This document shows, piece after piece, positions 8,187 through 14,561 of a DNA stretch of 15,640 nt. The notes beneath the pieces were generated by a model that was not told the origin of the DNA, did no database searches, and worked only from the letters and a program-made list of their open reading frames with translations. Each line of letters begins with the position of its first letter. The stretch's first letter is position 1. Made by a program: the position numbers and the translations under genes. This stretch comes from JAZGER01 sp036480335 (GTDB lineage: Bacteria > Pseudomonadota > Gammaproteobacteria > DSM-19610), in contig JAZGGH010000132.1 in assembly GCA_036480335.1 (NCBI GenBank), positions 1 to 15,640 on the forward strand, read 5' to 3'.

Positions 8187-8942
8187 ATGAAAAACGTACA
8201 CCCTCTGCCCGGTATAGCCCTGGTAAGCAGCTTACTGTTTTCCACAGTAGCTTCAGCAGCAAGCATTGATTTACATGCTTCCAAAGATACATCTATATAC
8301 GACAATGGTCGTGTTAACGGTACTGGTCAGGGGGTATTTGTTGGTAAGGCAGGTAATGACATAGTACAACGCAGTCTGATCGCATTTGATCTTGGCGCAA
8401 TCCCTGCTGGATCAACGATTGACAACGTTACTTTAACGATGCACGTCAATGCACAGGGGTTTTTTGGTGCTACCGAAAATATCACTCTGAATGCTCTGAA
8501 TGCAGACTGGAATGAAGCTGCCAACGGCTCAGGTGACGCAGACAGCGGCGGCGGTGGCGGCGTTACAGCAGTTGCCGGTGACGCAACCTGGACTGACAGC
8601 GGCAATGGCGCCTGGACGGCCGGTGGAGATTTTAATGCGACAGCCAGTGCTTCCACAGCAGTTGATGGCCTCGGTTTCCATAACTGGAGTAGCGCCAGCC
8701 TGATTACCGATATACAAAACTGGGTCGACAATGGCGACAATTATGGTTGGATTCTTCGTGGTAACGAAATAAACGGTGGTTCTTCAAAACGTTTTTCGAG
8801 CCGTGAAAATACTGGCAGTGGTGGTACTCGAGTCCCTCTTCTCACGATCGAATTCACACCTGTACCCGTTCCCGCGGCTGTCTGGTTATTCGGCTCAGGT
8901 CTGATTGCATTAGCCGGTATTGCACGACGCAAGCTTACATAA
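8187..8942 (+). CDS. Exported DNRLRE-domain protein with PEP-CTERM/VPLPA-like sorting signal
   Basis: This 251-residue exported protein begins with a signal peptide (MKNVHPLPG, hydrophobic core, cleavage near VASAA about residue 24). The body resembles the DNRLRE/CBM96-like beta-sandwich: residues about 26-222, with QRSLIAFDLGAIPAGSTI, a tryptophan-rich middle (DWNEAAN, DATWTDSG, NWVDNGDNYGW) and the closing KRFSSRENTG...VPLLTIEF. Such domains occur in surface and matrix proteins and some bind polysaccharide. The C-terminus (226-251) is a tripartite exosortase-type signal: VPVPAAVWLFGSGL, a hydrophobic helix and a basic ARRK tail. AGGAG lies six bases before the ATG, and a sigma-54-like promoter lies upstream. 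An exosortase should cut within VPVPA and attach the protein to a carrier for surface display; which exosortase does so is uncertain, because the neighbouring XrtH belongs to the IPTLxxWG class. Confidence 0.9.
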   Translation: MKNVHPLPGIALVSSLLFSTVASAASIDLHASKDTSIYDNGRVNGTGQGVFVGKAGNDIVQRSLIAFDLGAIPAGSTIDNVTLTMHVNAQGFFGATENITLNALNADWNEAANGSGDADSGGGGGVTAVAGDATWTDSGNGAWTAGGDFNATASASTAVDGLGFHNWSSASLITDIQNWVDNGDNYGWILRGNEINGGSSKRFSSRENTGSGGTRVPLLTIEFTPVPVPAAVWLFGSGLIALAGIARRKLT

Positions 8943-8975
8943 GTAATTCTATCTCTACTAAAATACTTTGATTAT

Positions 8976-9010
8976 GGCGGCAAACTTTGAGTTTGCTGCC
9001 TTCTAATTTC
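8976..9010 (+). terminator. Hairpin after the DNRLRE protein gene, weak terminator
   Basis: GGCGGCAAACT (8976-8986), loop TTG and AGTTTGCTGCC (8990-9000) form an 11-pair stem with one G-U pair. It is followed by TTCTAATTTC, which is only partly U-rich, so read-through into the cytochrome gene is plausible. Confidence 0.5.
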
Positions 9011-9086
9011 AAGTTCAGCATCCGGGCGTCAGATTTCTTTCTCAAACCTGTTGCTCACTCTAACTCATATCAGGAGAACCTTTGAA

Positions 9087-10199
9087 GTGAATACTAGACA
9101 AGTCATAACAGGCATATCTTTATTGGTTGTTTCAGCAACAACACTGGCAGCACCCTTGTGGTGGCAAGCTGTACTGCCGTCTTCAATACCTGATCCGGCC
9201 AATAACCCCAGCAGTCCTGAAAAGGTTTTTCTAGGTCAGGCACTGTATTTTGATAAACGATTATCAGCTGATGGTACGATTGCCTGTGCTTCCTGCCATC
9301 TACCGAATCAAGGCGGCGACGACAACGTATCGACTTCACCTGGAGTGAGTGGTTTACAAGGCACCCGTAATGCACAAACAGTGCTAAATGCAGGACTCAT
9401 GTCCGCCCAGTTCTGGGAAGGCCGCGAACCTACATTGGAAGAACAGGCTAAGGCACCGCTGATTAATCCGGTCGAACATGGGCTCACTAGCCATGCATCT
9501 GTAGTGGCGATTGTGCAGGGGGTCAGTGGCTATACACCCCTGTTCGATGCTGCATTTGGTGGCTCAGGCCAGATCAACATCGATAACATCACCAAGGCTA
9601 TCGCCGCATTTGAACGTACTCTGCTGACGCCCAATAGTCCCTACGAACAGTTCATAAACGGCAATACTGCTGCCATGACGGCCAATCAACAAACAGGTAT
9701 GGCTCTGTTCGAATCACTTAACTGCGTCCAGTGTCACAGGGATGTACTGCTCGCCCGTCAAGGTGCACCTGGCCAGCCATTCCTGCAGCTCTTTCCTAAA
9801 TTTCCAGCCAATGCGGACTTTATCGGATTTAATGCAAGCTATGACCTGACATCCGATCTCGGACTTGCAGAAGTGACAGGAAATACCTCCGATAACAATC
9901 GCTTCAAGGTTCAATCCCTGCTGAACATTGCGGAAACAGCACCGTACTTCCATAACGGTAGTGTTGCGGACCTTGACGAAGCAGTCCGCATCATGGCGGC
10001 CGGACAGCTTAATATCACACTGACACAAACACAGGTTGATCAGCTTGTTGATTTTCTTGGCACACTGACCGGTGATCTTCCTGATCCTCAACCGATCACG
10101 GTGAGTGATGGTAGTGGCCCTGGCATACCTGCCCTGCCAGCCGGGTTTGCAGTGTTACTGATTCTTGCTATTCCGCTGTTGCGTGCATTGAAGCGGTAA
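9087..10199 (+). CDS. Di-heme cytochrome c peroxidase/MauG-family protein with C-terminal sorting-like tail
   Basis: This 370-residue exported protein belongs to the bacterial di-heme cytochrome c peroxidase/MauG superfamily, which reduces peroxide or performs haem-driven oxidations outside the cytoplasm. It has a signal peptide (cleavage near TLAA, about residue 22) and two covalent haem sites, CASCH at 67-71 and CVQCH at 213-217. Typical CCP landmarks are LGQALYFDKRLSADGTI, GTRNAQTVLN, FWEGREPTLEEQ and ETAPYFHNGSV. M303 (VRIMAAG) is a candidate ligand of one haem. The tail is not usual for the family: after PQPITVSDGSG it ends with IPALPAGFAVLLIL, a hydrophobic helix and RALKR, like an exosortase signal. 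I start at GTG 9087 because AGGAGA lies nine bases upstream; the longer TTG 9051 form lacks that support. It converges on the xrtH operon, 26 bases apart. Confidence 0.93.
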   Translation: MNTRQVITGISLLVVSATTLAAPLWWQAVLPSSIPDPANNPSSPEKVFLGQALYFDKRLSADGTIACASCHLPNQGGDDNVSTSPGVSGLQGTRNAQTVLNAGLMSAQFWEGREPTLEEQAKAPLINPVEHGLTSHASVVAIVQGVSGYTPLFDAAFGGSGQINIDNITKAIAAFERTLLTPNSPYEQFINGNTAAMTANQQTGMALFESLNCVQCHRDVLLARQGAPGQPFLQLFPKFPANADFIGFNASYDLTSDLGLAEVTGNTSDNNRFKVQSLLNIAETAPYFHNGSVADLDEAVRIMAAGQLNITLTQTQVDQLVDFLGTLTGDLPDPQPITVSDGSGPGIPALPAGFAVLLILAIPLLRALKR

Positions 10200-10208
10200 A
10201 GTCTTCCG

Positions 10209-10237
10209 GGGTTGAACTGAGATAATCAGTTCAACCC
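10209..10237. terminator. Perfect 12-bp hairpin between convergent genes
   Basis: GGGTTGAACTGA (10209-10220), loop GATAA, and TCAGTTCAACCC (10226-10237) pair perfectly. The right arm includes the last codons and the stop of the minus-strand XrtH-associated gene. There is no long T run on either side, so it may act as a weak bidirectional terminator or as an end-stabilising hairpin. Confidence 0.6.
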
Positions 10238-10807
10238 GAAATGCCGCCGTAAAACATTCTGGTTAACCGCCACCCACAGAAGTATCGGAACAAGTGCGGG
10301 CAGCAGCAACACAGCTACCTGATAGCCCATAATAATAAAATCGGGATATGTGTACCAATGCATCGATGTTTCTAAAAATACCGCTTCCAGCCCAAGCATA
10401 ATCTCTTTCGCAACCACAAAAGTCAGACTGACAACCAGAACAAGATAAAGCGCCAACAGGGCTAACGCAGTTTTTATCCATCCACACCATTCCCATAACG
10501 CGATTTGCAGAGCAACATAAAAGGGGAAGGAATAACTGAGTAAGCGCAGATTGGCATCAAAGGCAATACAGGTACCAACCTGGGCAGCCGGAACCAGATA
10601 ATCGCCGACCCGTTCCCAGTGTGTCAGCGCCTGCACCGAATCACCATTCTGTATGAGTTCATGAAAGATGCGTGGCAGCCATACTGATAGCATATTTTCA
10701 GCCAGACCCACTGCAGGTTGTAGCCACTGTGATCCACACAGCCACCAGATTGAAAATACCGGTAGCAGTGCCGCCATTACTCTGAGTAATAACCTGGCAG
10801 GCGTCAT
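10226..10807 (-). CDS. Exosortase H-associated membrane protein
   Basis: This 193-residue inner-membrane protein lies directly after xrtH. Its ATG (10807-10805) overlaps the xrtH stop in an ATGA arrangement, which implies translational coupling. Hydrophobic segments near residues 8-27, 88-105, 109-133 and 160-184 suggest about four membrane spans, with an external loop between the first two that holds HELIQNGDSVQALTHWERVG. A partner protein of this kind is often found beside exosortase H, and I assign it mainly on that position and on general character. No catalytic motif is seen. Its role is not known to me; it may assist in substrate transfer or in stability of the exosortase. Confidence 0.75.
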   Translation of the reverse strand: MTPARLLLRVMAALLPVFSIWWLCGSQWLQPAVGLAENMLSVWLPRIFHELIQNGDSVQALTHWERVGDYLVPAAQVGTCIAFDANLRLLSYSFPFYVALQIALWEWCGWIKTALALLALYLVLVVSLTFVVAKEIMLGLEAVFLETSMHWYTYPDFIIMGYQVAVLLLPALVPILLWVAVNQNVLRRHFGLN

Positions 10808-11310
10808 TTTACTTCTGCCGTGTTCCTGTTACTGGAATCGCCTACGAATTTTAGCCAGACCACCAGTACAATCAGCACATCCAGCATGATCAGGACCGGC
10901 CATAGATACAGATGAGCAAAATGAAACAGCTCAATTTGCCATTGGCCCAGATAAAACAGGCTGATTACCCGTATCAGGTTCAAAACCTGAATAGTGACTG
11001 TTCCTGCCAGGATGCCGATGACTTTTTGTTTCCACGTGGCACGAAAAGCCAGCATGGCGGCCAGCAGAATGATGCTGGCTTCGATGCCATTACAACCCGG
11101 TTCAATCGACACATTGAAACCGGATAGCGTGTCGTATAGACGGTTGCTGAACGCTACCACTCCAGTATCAAAAAACATCACAATGGCTGCGCTAGTAGAA
11201 GCAATGAGTGCTGTGAAAGGCAGAATAAAATGTGTCTGTACACTGTTGATCATCTCGATACCAAAAAGCGTCAGCAGGACACTAAAAAAAACACCGCAAA
11301 ATCTAAGCAT
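10804..11310 (-). CDS. xrtH: Exosortase H (IPTLxxWG-CTERM class)
   Basis: Exosortases are inner-membrane cysteine transpeptidases that cut C-terminal sorting signals of exported proteins. This 168-residue multi-pass protein shows the conserved triad: C73 in IEPGCNGIEAS, R114 in VLNLIRVISLFYLG and H133 in FHFAHLYLWP. Length and the LRF...FGIEMINSVQ N-terminus fit the short exosortase H subfamily, which is known to act on IPTLxxWG signals, rather than the longer EpsH-type enzymes. I start at ATG 11310, with GAGG (11317-11320 complement) six bases upstream; a second ATG at 11313 is too close to it. The gene is translationally coupled to the downstream membrane protein. No gene of the window has an exact IPTLxxWG tail; the convergent cytochrome (IPALPAG) is the nearest. 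Promoter not identified. Confidence 0.88.
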   Translation of the reverse strand: MLRFCGVFFSVLLTLFGIEMINSVQTHFILPFTALIASTSAAIVMFFDTGVVAFSNRLYDTLSGFNVSIEPGCNGIEASIILLAAMLAFRATWKQKVIGILAGTVTIQVLNLIRVISLFYLGQWQIELFHFAHLYLWPVLIMLDVLIVLVVWLKFVGDSSNRNTAEVK

Positions 11311-11672
11311 CATTGTCCTCAAATTGCTTTTGCCAAGCCATTGTTTCTGAAAAATCAGTTTAACCCGCTGCGGTTATTTTACTGTTAATTAACACAATAG
11401 ACGCCTGATATAACAATATAGTGTTCAAGGTATATTGTCGGATAAACTAACAGCTATAAATCGGGCTAACTAATTGTAATATATACTAAAGCTCAATATA
11501 TACATTAGTATATTATTATTTAATATATCAATTACTTAGAATTCCACAGGATAATTCTGGAAATCTTATTCTTCTTTATCTTGTTGTTTATACTATATAT
11601 TTTAAATTTCTTCCTGATCCCTTCACGAAAGTCTCTAGACCTCATTGACGGAAAACTTTACATATTATTTTT

Positions 11673-11695
11673 GCGGTGCGTCTTTTTGTCGCAGT
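11673..11695. promoter_or_regulatory. GCGGTG-N11-CGCAGT, possible activator site
   Basis: GCGGTG at 11673-11678 and CGCAGT at 11690-11695 form a loose dyad about 70 bases before the -24 element at 11747. The same first half and a similar second half (CGCTGC, spacer ten) occur at 7985-8006 before the other sigma-54-like promoter. The match is short, so this is a suggestion. Confidence 0.3.
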
Positions 11696-11745
11696 AAACG
11701 TAAGTATAGATTGCAAGTCAATGTATTTATTAAAGTATTTCAACC

Positions 11746-11761
11746 TGGCCTGCTAATTGCA
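11746..11761 (+). promoter_or_regulatory. Sigma-54 (-24/-12) promoter candidate for the PPC-like protein gene
   Basis: TGGCCTGCTAATTGCA matches RpoN consensus TGGCACG-N4-TTGCA at all but two specified positions. GG (11747-11748) and GC (11759-11760) are ten bases apart, as required. The start of transcription would fall near 11772, giving a leader of about 96 bases to ATG 11868. Confidence 0.7.
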
Positions 11762-11867
11762 CCTCCCCAGATATCAACATGAACCGTTAATGTCATTGGA
11801 GTGCGTTAACAGTCAAATCATGTTGTTTATTACTTAATATAATCAACGTTTTTTTGAGGAGATTCAA

Positions 11868-12581
11868 ATGTTTGGAATTAAAACAAAATTAGGCCTGTCT
11901 ACTGCGGTCGCGGCTTTACTGATGTCCAGTGTTGGAACTGCCATGGCAGCTACAGTAGTAACAGGCGTCGAAAACGGGCCAACTGGTAACTCAATTGTAG
12001 ATCTTCTTGCGGGTGGACAAACTCTACCAGTAGGTGATGGTTCTGGTGATTACACAATTAATTCAGATCTATATTCAAGCTTTGGTGGCACAACCCCATT
12101 TAATGGTGCCGATTTATTCGGAGATGAGGATGTCTATAGGTTTACTCTCGATGGTAGCACACCATTCTCAGCATCAATTGACTTAGTAGGTACTGTACTA
12201 GGTGCCCCTTATAATCCAATCATATTTCTAGGTATGACAGATCCTTCGAATCCAATTACGAATGAAATTAAGGTCGCTTCCAATGATCCTCTTTTACCCA
12301 GCACCACTGCTGATGCATTTTCTGTGAGTAACCCCGTTGCAGGTGACTACTACCTGTTTGTAACTCAATTCGGCAATTCACCTGTCAGTGGAAACGGAAC
12401 TCCTTTACATCAATCAAATTTTGATGGTGTGATAATTGGCGGAATAGAAGACACACAATCAGGTAACTGGGGTTACACACTCAACCTGTCTGGCGTCAGT
12501 GCCGTACCTGTACCGACTGCTGTATGGCTATTTGGATCTGGGTTGCTGGGTCTGATAGGCGTAGCACGTCGTAGAGGTTAA
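11868..12581 (+). CDS. Exported PPC-like protein with PEP-CTERM/VPLPA-like sorting signal
   Basis: This 237-residue exported protein has a signal peptide (MFGIKTKLG, hydrophobic core, cleavage after TAMA near residue 27). The middle (about 85-210) resembles a bacterial pre-peptidase C-terminal (PPC-like) beta-sandwich: DEDVYRFTLDGSTPFSASID, then VAGDYYLFVTQFG and NWGYTLNLSG. Such domains occur in secreted and surface proteins. The C-terminus (213-237) carries VPVPTAVWLFGSGL, a hydrophobic helix and ARRR, nearly identical in plan to the tail of the DNRLRE protein. Codons appear more AT-rich than in cusA. The GAGGAG ribosome site and the sigma-54-like promoter upstream support the start. Sorting by an exosortase to the cell surface or matrix is inferred from the tail. 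Confidence 0.9.
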   Translation: MFGIKTKLGLSTAVAALLMSSVGTAMAATVVTGVENGPTGNSIVDLLAGGQTLPVGDGSGDYTINSDLYSSFGGTTPFNGADLFGDEDVYRFTLDGSTPFSASIDLVGTVLGAPYNPIIFLGMTDPSNPITNEIKVASNDPLLPSTTADAFSVSNPVAGDYYLFVTQFGNSPVSGNGTPLHQSNFDGVIIGGIEDTQSGNWGYTLNLSGVSAVPVPTAVWLFGSGLLGLIGVARRRG

Positions 12582-12598
12582 AGATTTAGATGTAGCAC

Positions 12599-12644
12599 TG
12601 CGTATCGGGTTTAGCTGTTAATTAATAACCTGATGCGTATTTTT
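12599..12644 (+). terminator. Long hairpin with T run between the PPC-like and propeller genes
   Basis: TGCGTATCGGGTT (12599-12611) can pair with AACCTGATGCGTA (12627-12639) over 13 positions including three G-U pairs, followed by TTTTT (12640-12644). It lies inside the 85-base gap before the propeller gene, so it may end or attenuate the upstream message. The loop contains TGTTAATTAA, also present at 11383. Confidence 0.6.
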
Positions 12645-12666
12645 AAACAACGGAGGATATTTACTA

Positions 12667-14463
12667 ATGCATACTTTCAAAAAAAGCCCAGTTAAACTGG
12701 CAATTGCCGCCGCTGGCTTGATGGCGTTTAGCACAGCTCAGGCTGTTGATTATGAGCTATGGGCCACGGATCAGTCTAACTCTCCACGTAGTGGCGTAAC
12801 AGCAACATCAAAAGGATCAGATGGTAGTTGGTTGAACATCTGGAGTGCGGGTGCAATTAATGGTTTTGCCGACGGTCCAACTGATGCAGGACTCAATGGA
12901 TCACCTGTCCCTGACATTGGTTGCCCAATCAATGGCGGTGCCAGCAGCCCAGCACCCTGTAACATTCATGATATGTTCCCGGATAATCTGGTCGAAAGCA
13001 ATGCTGGCGGCCTAACAGGCGCTACGCTGGCAGATATCGGCCCAATTGGTCGTGTACATGGTGCTATTCCTGATCCTCAGCATCTGTATGTGAATATCAA
13101 CTTTTTTAAACCAGGGCTTGGCCTGGTCGGTATCGTTGATGGACGCACCAAAGAAGCCGTTGCCCTGTTCCGCGTTACTGGTACAAACACAGGTCGCTCA
13201 TTGCACATGAGTTTCTGGAATGCCGATGGCAGCCAGTTGCTACTCGCAAACCTGCATGGTCGTGTGCTGGAACGTATCGATATTGAACGTGATCCGGACG
13301 GTAATATCACGGCTGCGCATTTTAACCAGTCTGCCAGCATGGGTGTTGGTGCAACCTCCATTGCGGCTGCGGATTCTGCCAAGGCCTATACCGGAACAAA
13401 CGGTGCGGGTAATGCAATGATCGGTGATGTCACGGGTAGTTACGCCACTGAAGCAACTGCTGTAGATTTTACAGATGCTAATGGCGACACCATCTGCCGT
13501 CAGAATGGCTGTTCAGGTGGAGCGATCGACGGTGGTCGTCCAGGTAATGTCATTGTTTGCCCAATCGTTTCGGCAAATAATAAGGTGTTTGTCACCTTCG
13601 GTGGCGGTGGTTTACTGATAGCTGATGCAGATTCAACCCCAATGAAAATTGTGGGTGCCTACGGTAATGATGTGGTCAACGGTGCAGGTTGTGGCGGTGT
13701 TGAAATCGCCGGTAAAGTGTTCCTGAATGCCGGTGCTTCAGCTTCGGGTGCAGGCGCAACACAATCTACCTTTACCCAGTACCGCTTGAGTACCTCTGCA
13801 TTTGGTGATGGTGATGCTGCTGTTACATTCAAGCATAACCTACCTGAGCCTGATGTACTATTCTCGGATTTCTCTAACACACAAACAGGCGGTAATAGTA
13901 CAGGCATAGGTGGCTTTGCGTCCAATAGTGGTACTTTGTCCACTAATACCTCTGGCCAGATACCAGGCACTACGTCTCGTCGTGATGCCCACGGCATGAC
14001 GCCAACTATGTCCGGCAACTTCCTGCACGTGGTCGACCGTATCCAGAACAATATGGAAGTATTCGATACGGATACACTGGCAAAAAGTACCTATGATCTG
14101 ACCTCAGGTAATGGTTGCGGTGAATATGGGGTAACTGACGATGCTGGTCTGCCTTCAAATGACCCAGCACCTGATCTTATGGCCACTGGCCCGAACAATA
14201 AGTACCTGTTCGTGGCACAACGCGGACCGATTCCGGTAACAGTGGGACATGCTGGTCAGGGTAGTTGTCCGGGTGCGGGTATTATCACGCTGGATGCTGG
14301 TTCACACGGCAAGAGTGGTTCTCTGAAGCATGTATTGAGAACATCCAATACTATCGCTCCAGCTGATCCAATCAGCTATGGAACCGCAACTGCAGGCCAT
14401 AACTATACCGGTGCTGAAACATCGGATATACATGGTGTGTCAGTGCGGATTAGCACGCAGTAA
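12667..14463 (+). CDS. Large secreted beta-propeller-like protein, His- and Cys-rich, function unknown
   Basis: This 598-residue protein has a signal peptide (MHTFKKSPVK, hydrophobic 11-22, cleavage after AQA at residue 26), so it is periplasmic or secreted. Several segments look like blades of a YncE/YVTN-type beta-propeller: HMSFWNADGSQLLLANLHGR (180-199), NKVFVTFGGGGLLIAD (305-320), AHGMTPTMSGNFLHVVDR (441-458) and DLMATGPNNKYLFVAQRG (503-520). It has eight cysteines (86, 98, 277, 282, 298, 342, 484, 534), an even number that suits disulphides. Histidines cluster at blade-like positions (131, 139, 180, 197, 442, 454, 528, 578, 589), which hints at a metal site as in other copper-binding propellers, but this is inference. 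It has no haem motif and no C-terminal sorting tail. GGAGG at 12652-12656 lies ten bases before the ATG. I do not recognise the family with certainty. Confidence 0.85.
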   Translation: MHTFKKSPVKLAIAAAGLMAFSTAQAVDYELWATDQSNSPRSGVTATSKGSDGSWLNIWSAGAINGFADGPTDAGLNGSPVPDIGCPINGGASSPAPCNIHDMFPDNLVESNAGGLTGATLADIGPIGRVHGAIPDPQHLYVNINFFKPGLGLVGIVDGRTKEAVALFRVTGTNTGRSLHMSFWNADGSQLLLANLHGRVLERIDIERDPDGNITAAHFNQSASMGVGATSIAAADSAKAYTGTNGAGNAMIGDVTGSYATEATAVDFTDANGDTICRQNGCSGGAIDGGRPGNVIVCPIVSANNKVFVTFGGGGLLIADADSTPMKIVGAYGNDVVNGAGCGGVEIAGKVFLNAGASASGAGATQSTFTQYRLSTSAFGDGDAAVTFKHNLPEPDVLFSDFSNTQTGGNSTGIGGFASNSGTLSTNTSGQIPGTTSRRDAHGMTPTMSGNFLHVVDRIQNNMEVFDTDTLAKSTYDLTSGNGCGEYGVTDDAGLPSNDPAPDLMATGPNNKYLFVAQRGPIPVTVGHAGQGSCPGAGIITLDAGSHGKSGSLKHVLRTSNTIAPADPISYGTATAGHNYTGAETSDIHGVSVRISTQ

Positions 14464-14480
14464 GCTATAAGCTGACGTGT

Positions 14481-14529
14481 CCTGATTTATCAGGCACAAT
14501 GAAGGGCGGCTTTGGCCGCCCTTTTTTTT
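14481..14529 (+). terminator. Strong rho-independent terminator after the propeller gene
   Basis: GGGCGGC (14504-14510), loop TTTG and GCCGCCC (14515-14521) are followed by eight T (14522-14529). A smaller hairpin CCTGA/TCAGG (14481-14494) lies just before it. This separates the propeller gene from the PstS-like gene. Confidence 0.93.
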
Positions 14530-14561
14530 GAATAATGATTAACCCTACTGGAGTTGTAACC

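Larger units (their letters stand above)
11311..11867. other. Divergent AT-rich regulatory region between xrtH and the PPC-like protein gene
   Basis: This 557-base gap holds no convincing gene. It is very AT-rich around 11380-11620. It contains a perfect 12-base palindrome TGTTAATTAACA at 11383-11394, a near-perfect inverted repeat (TAATATATACTAA at 11477-11489 and TTAGTATATTA at 11505-11515), a GCGGTG/CGCAGT pair at 11673-11695, a sigma-54-like promoter at 11746-11761, and a Shine-Dalgarno GAGGAG at 11856-11861, six bases before ATG 11868. Confidence 0.6.

Noticed and set aside
8500..8740. Overlapping open frames in the glycine-rich middle of the DNRLRE protein
   Set aside because: They arise from GC-rich Gly/Ala codons in other frames, and the real frame has signal peptide and sorting tail.
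9051..9086. Longer cytochrome start at TTG 9051
   Set aside because: No ribosome site precedes it, and it adds charged residues in front of a good signal peptide that starts at GTG 9087 with AGGAGA upstream.
9087..10199. Methanobactin-type MbnH assignment for the di-heme protein
   Set aside because: No MbnP-like partner or methanobactin precursor is seen nearby; the sequence fits the general CCP/MauG family and cannot be narrowed.
11325..11340. Sigma-54-like match on the minus strand before xrtH (TGGCTTGGCAAAAGCA)
   Set aside because: The -12 half reads AAGC, not TTGC, and the predicted start of transcription would fall at about 11314, inside the ribosome site and start codon of xrtH.
13659..14051. 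Minus-strand open frame of 130 codons inside the propeller gene
   Set aside because: Low-complexity Pro/Ala/Val-rich product opposite a gene with a signal peptide and ribosome site; taken as a shadow.
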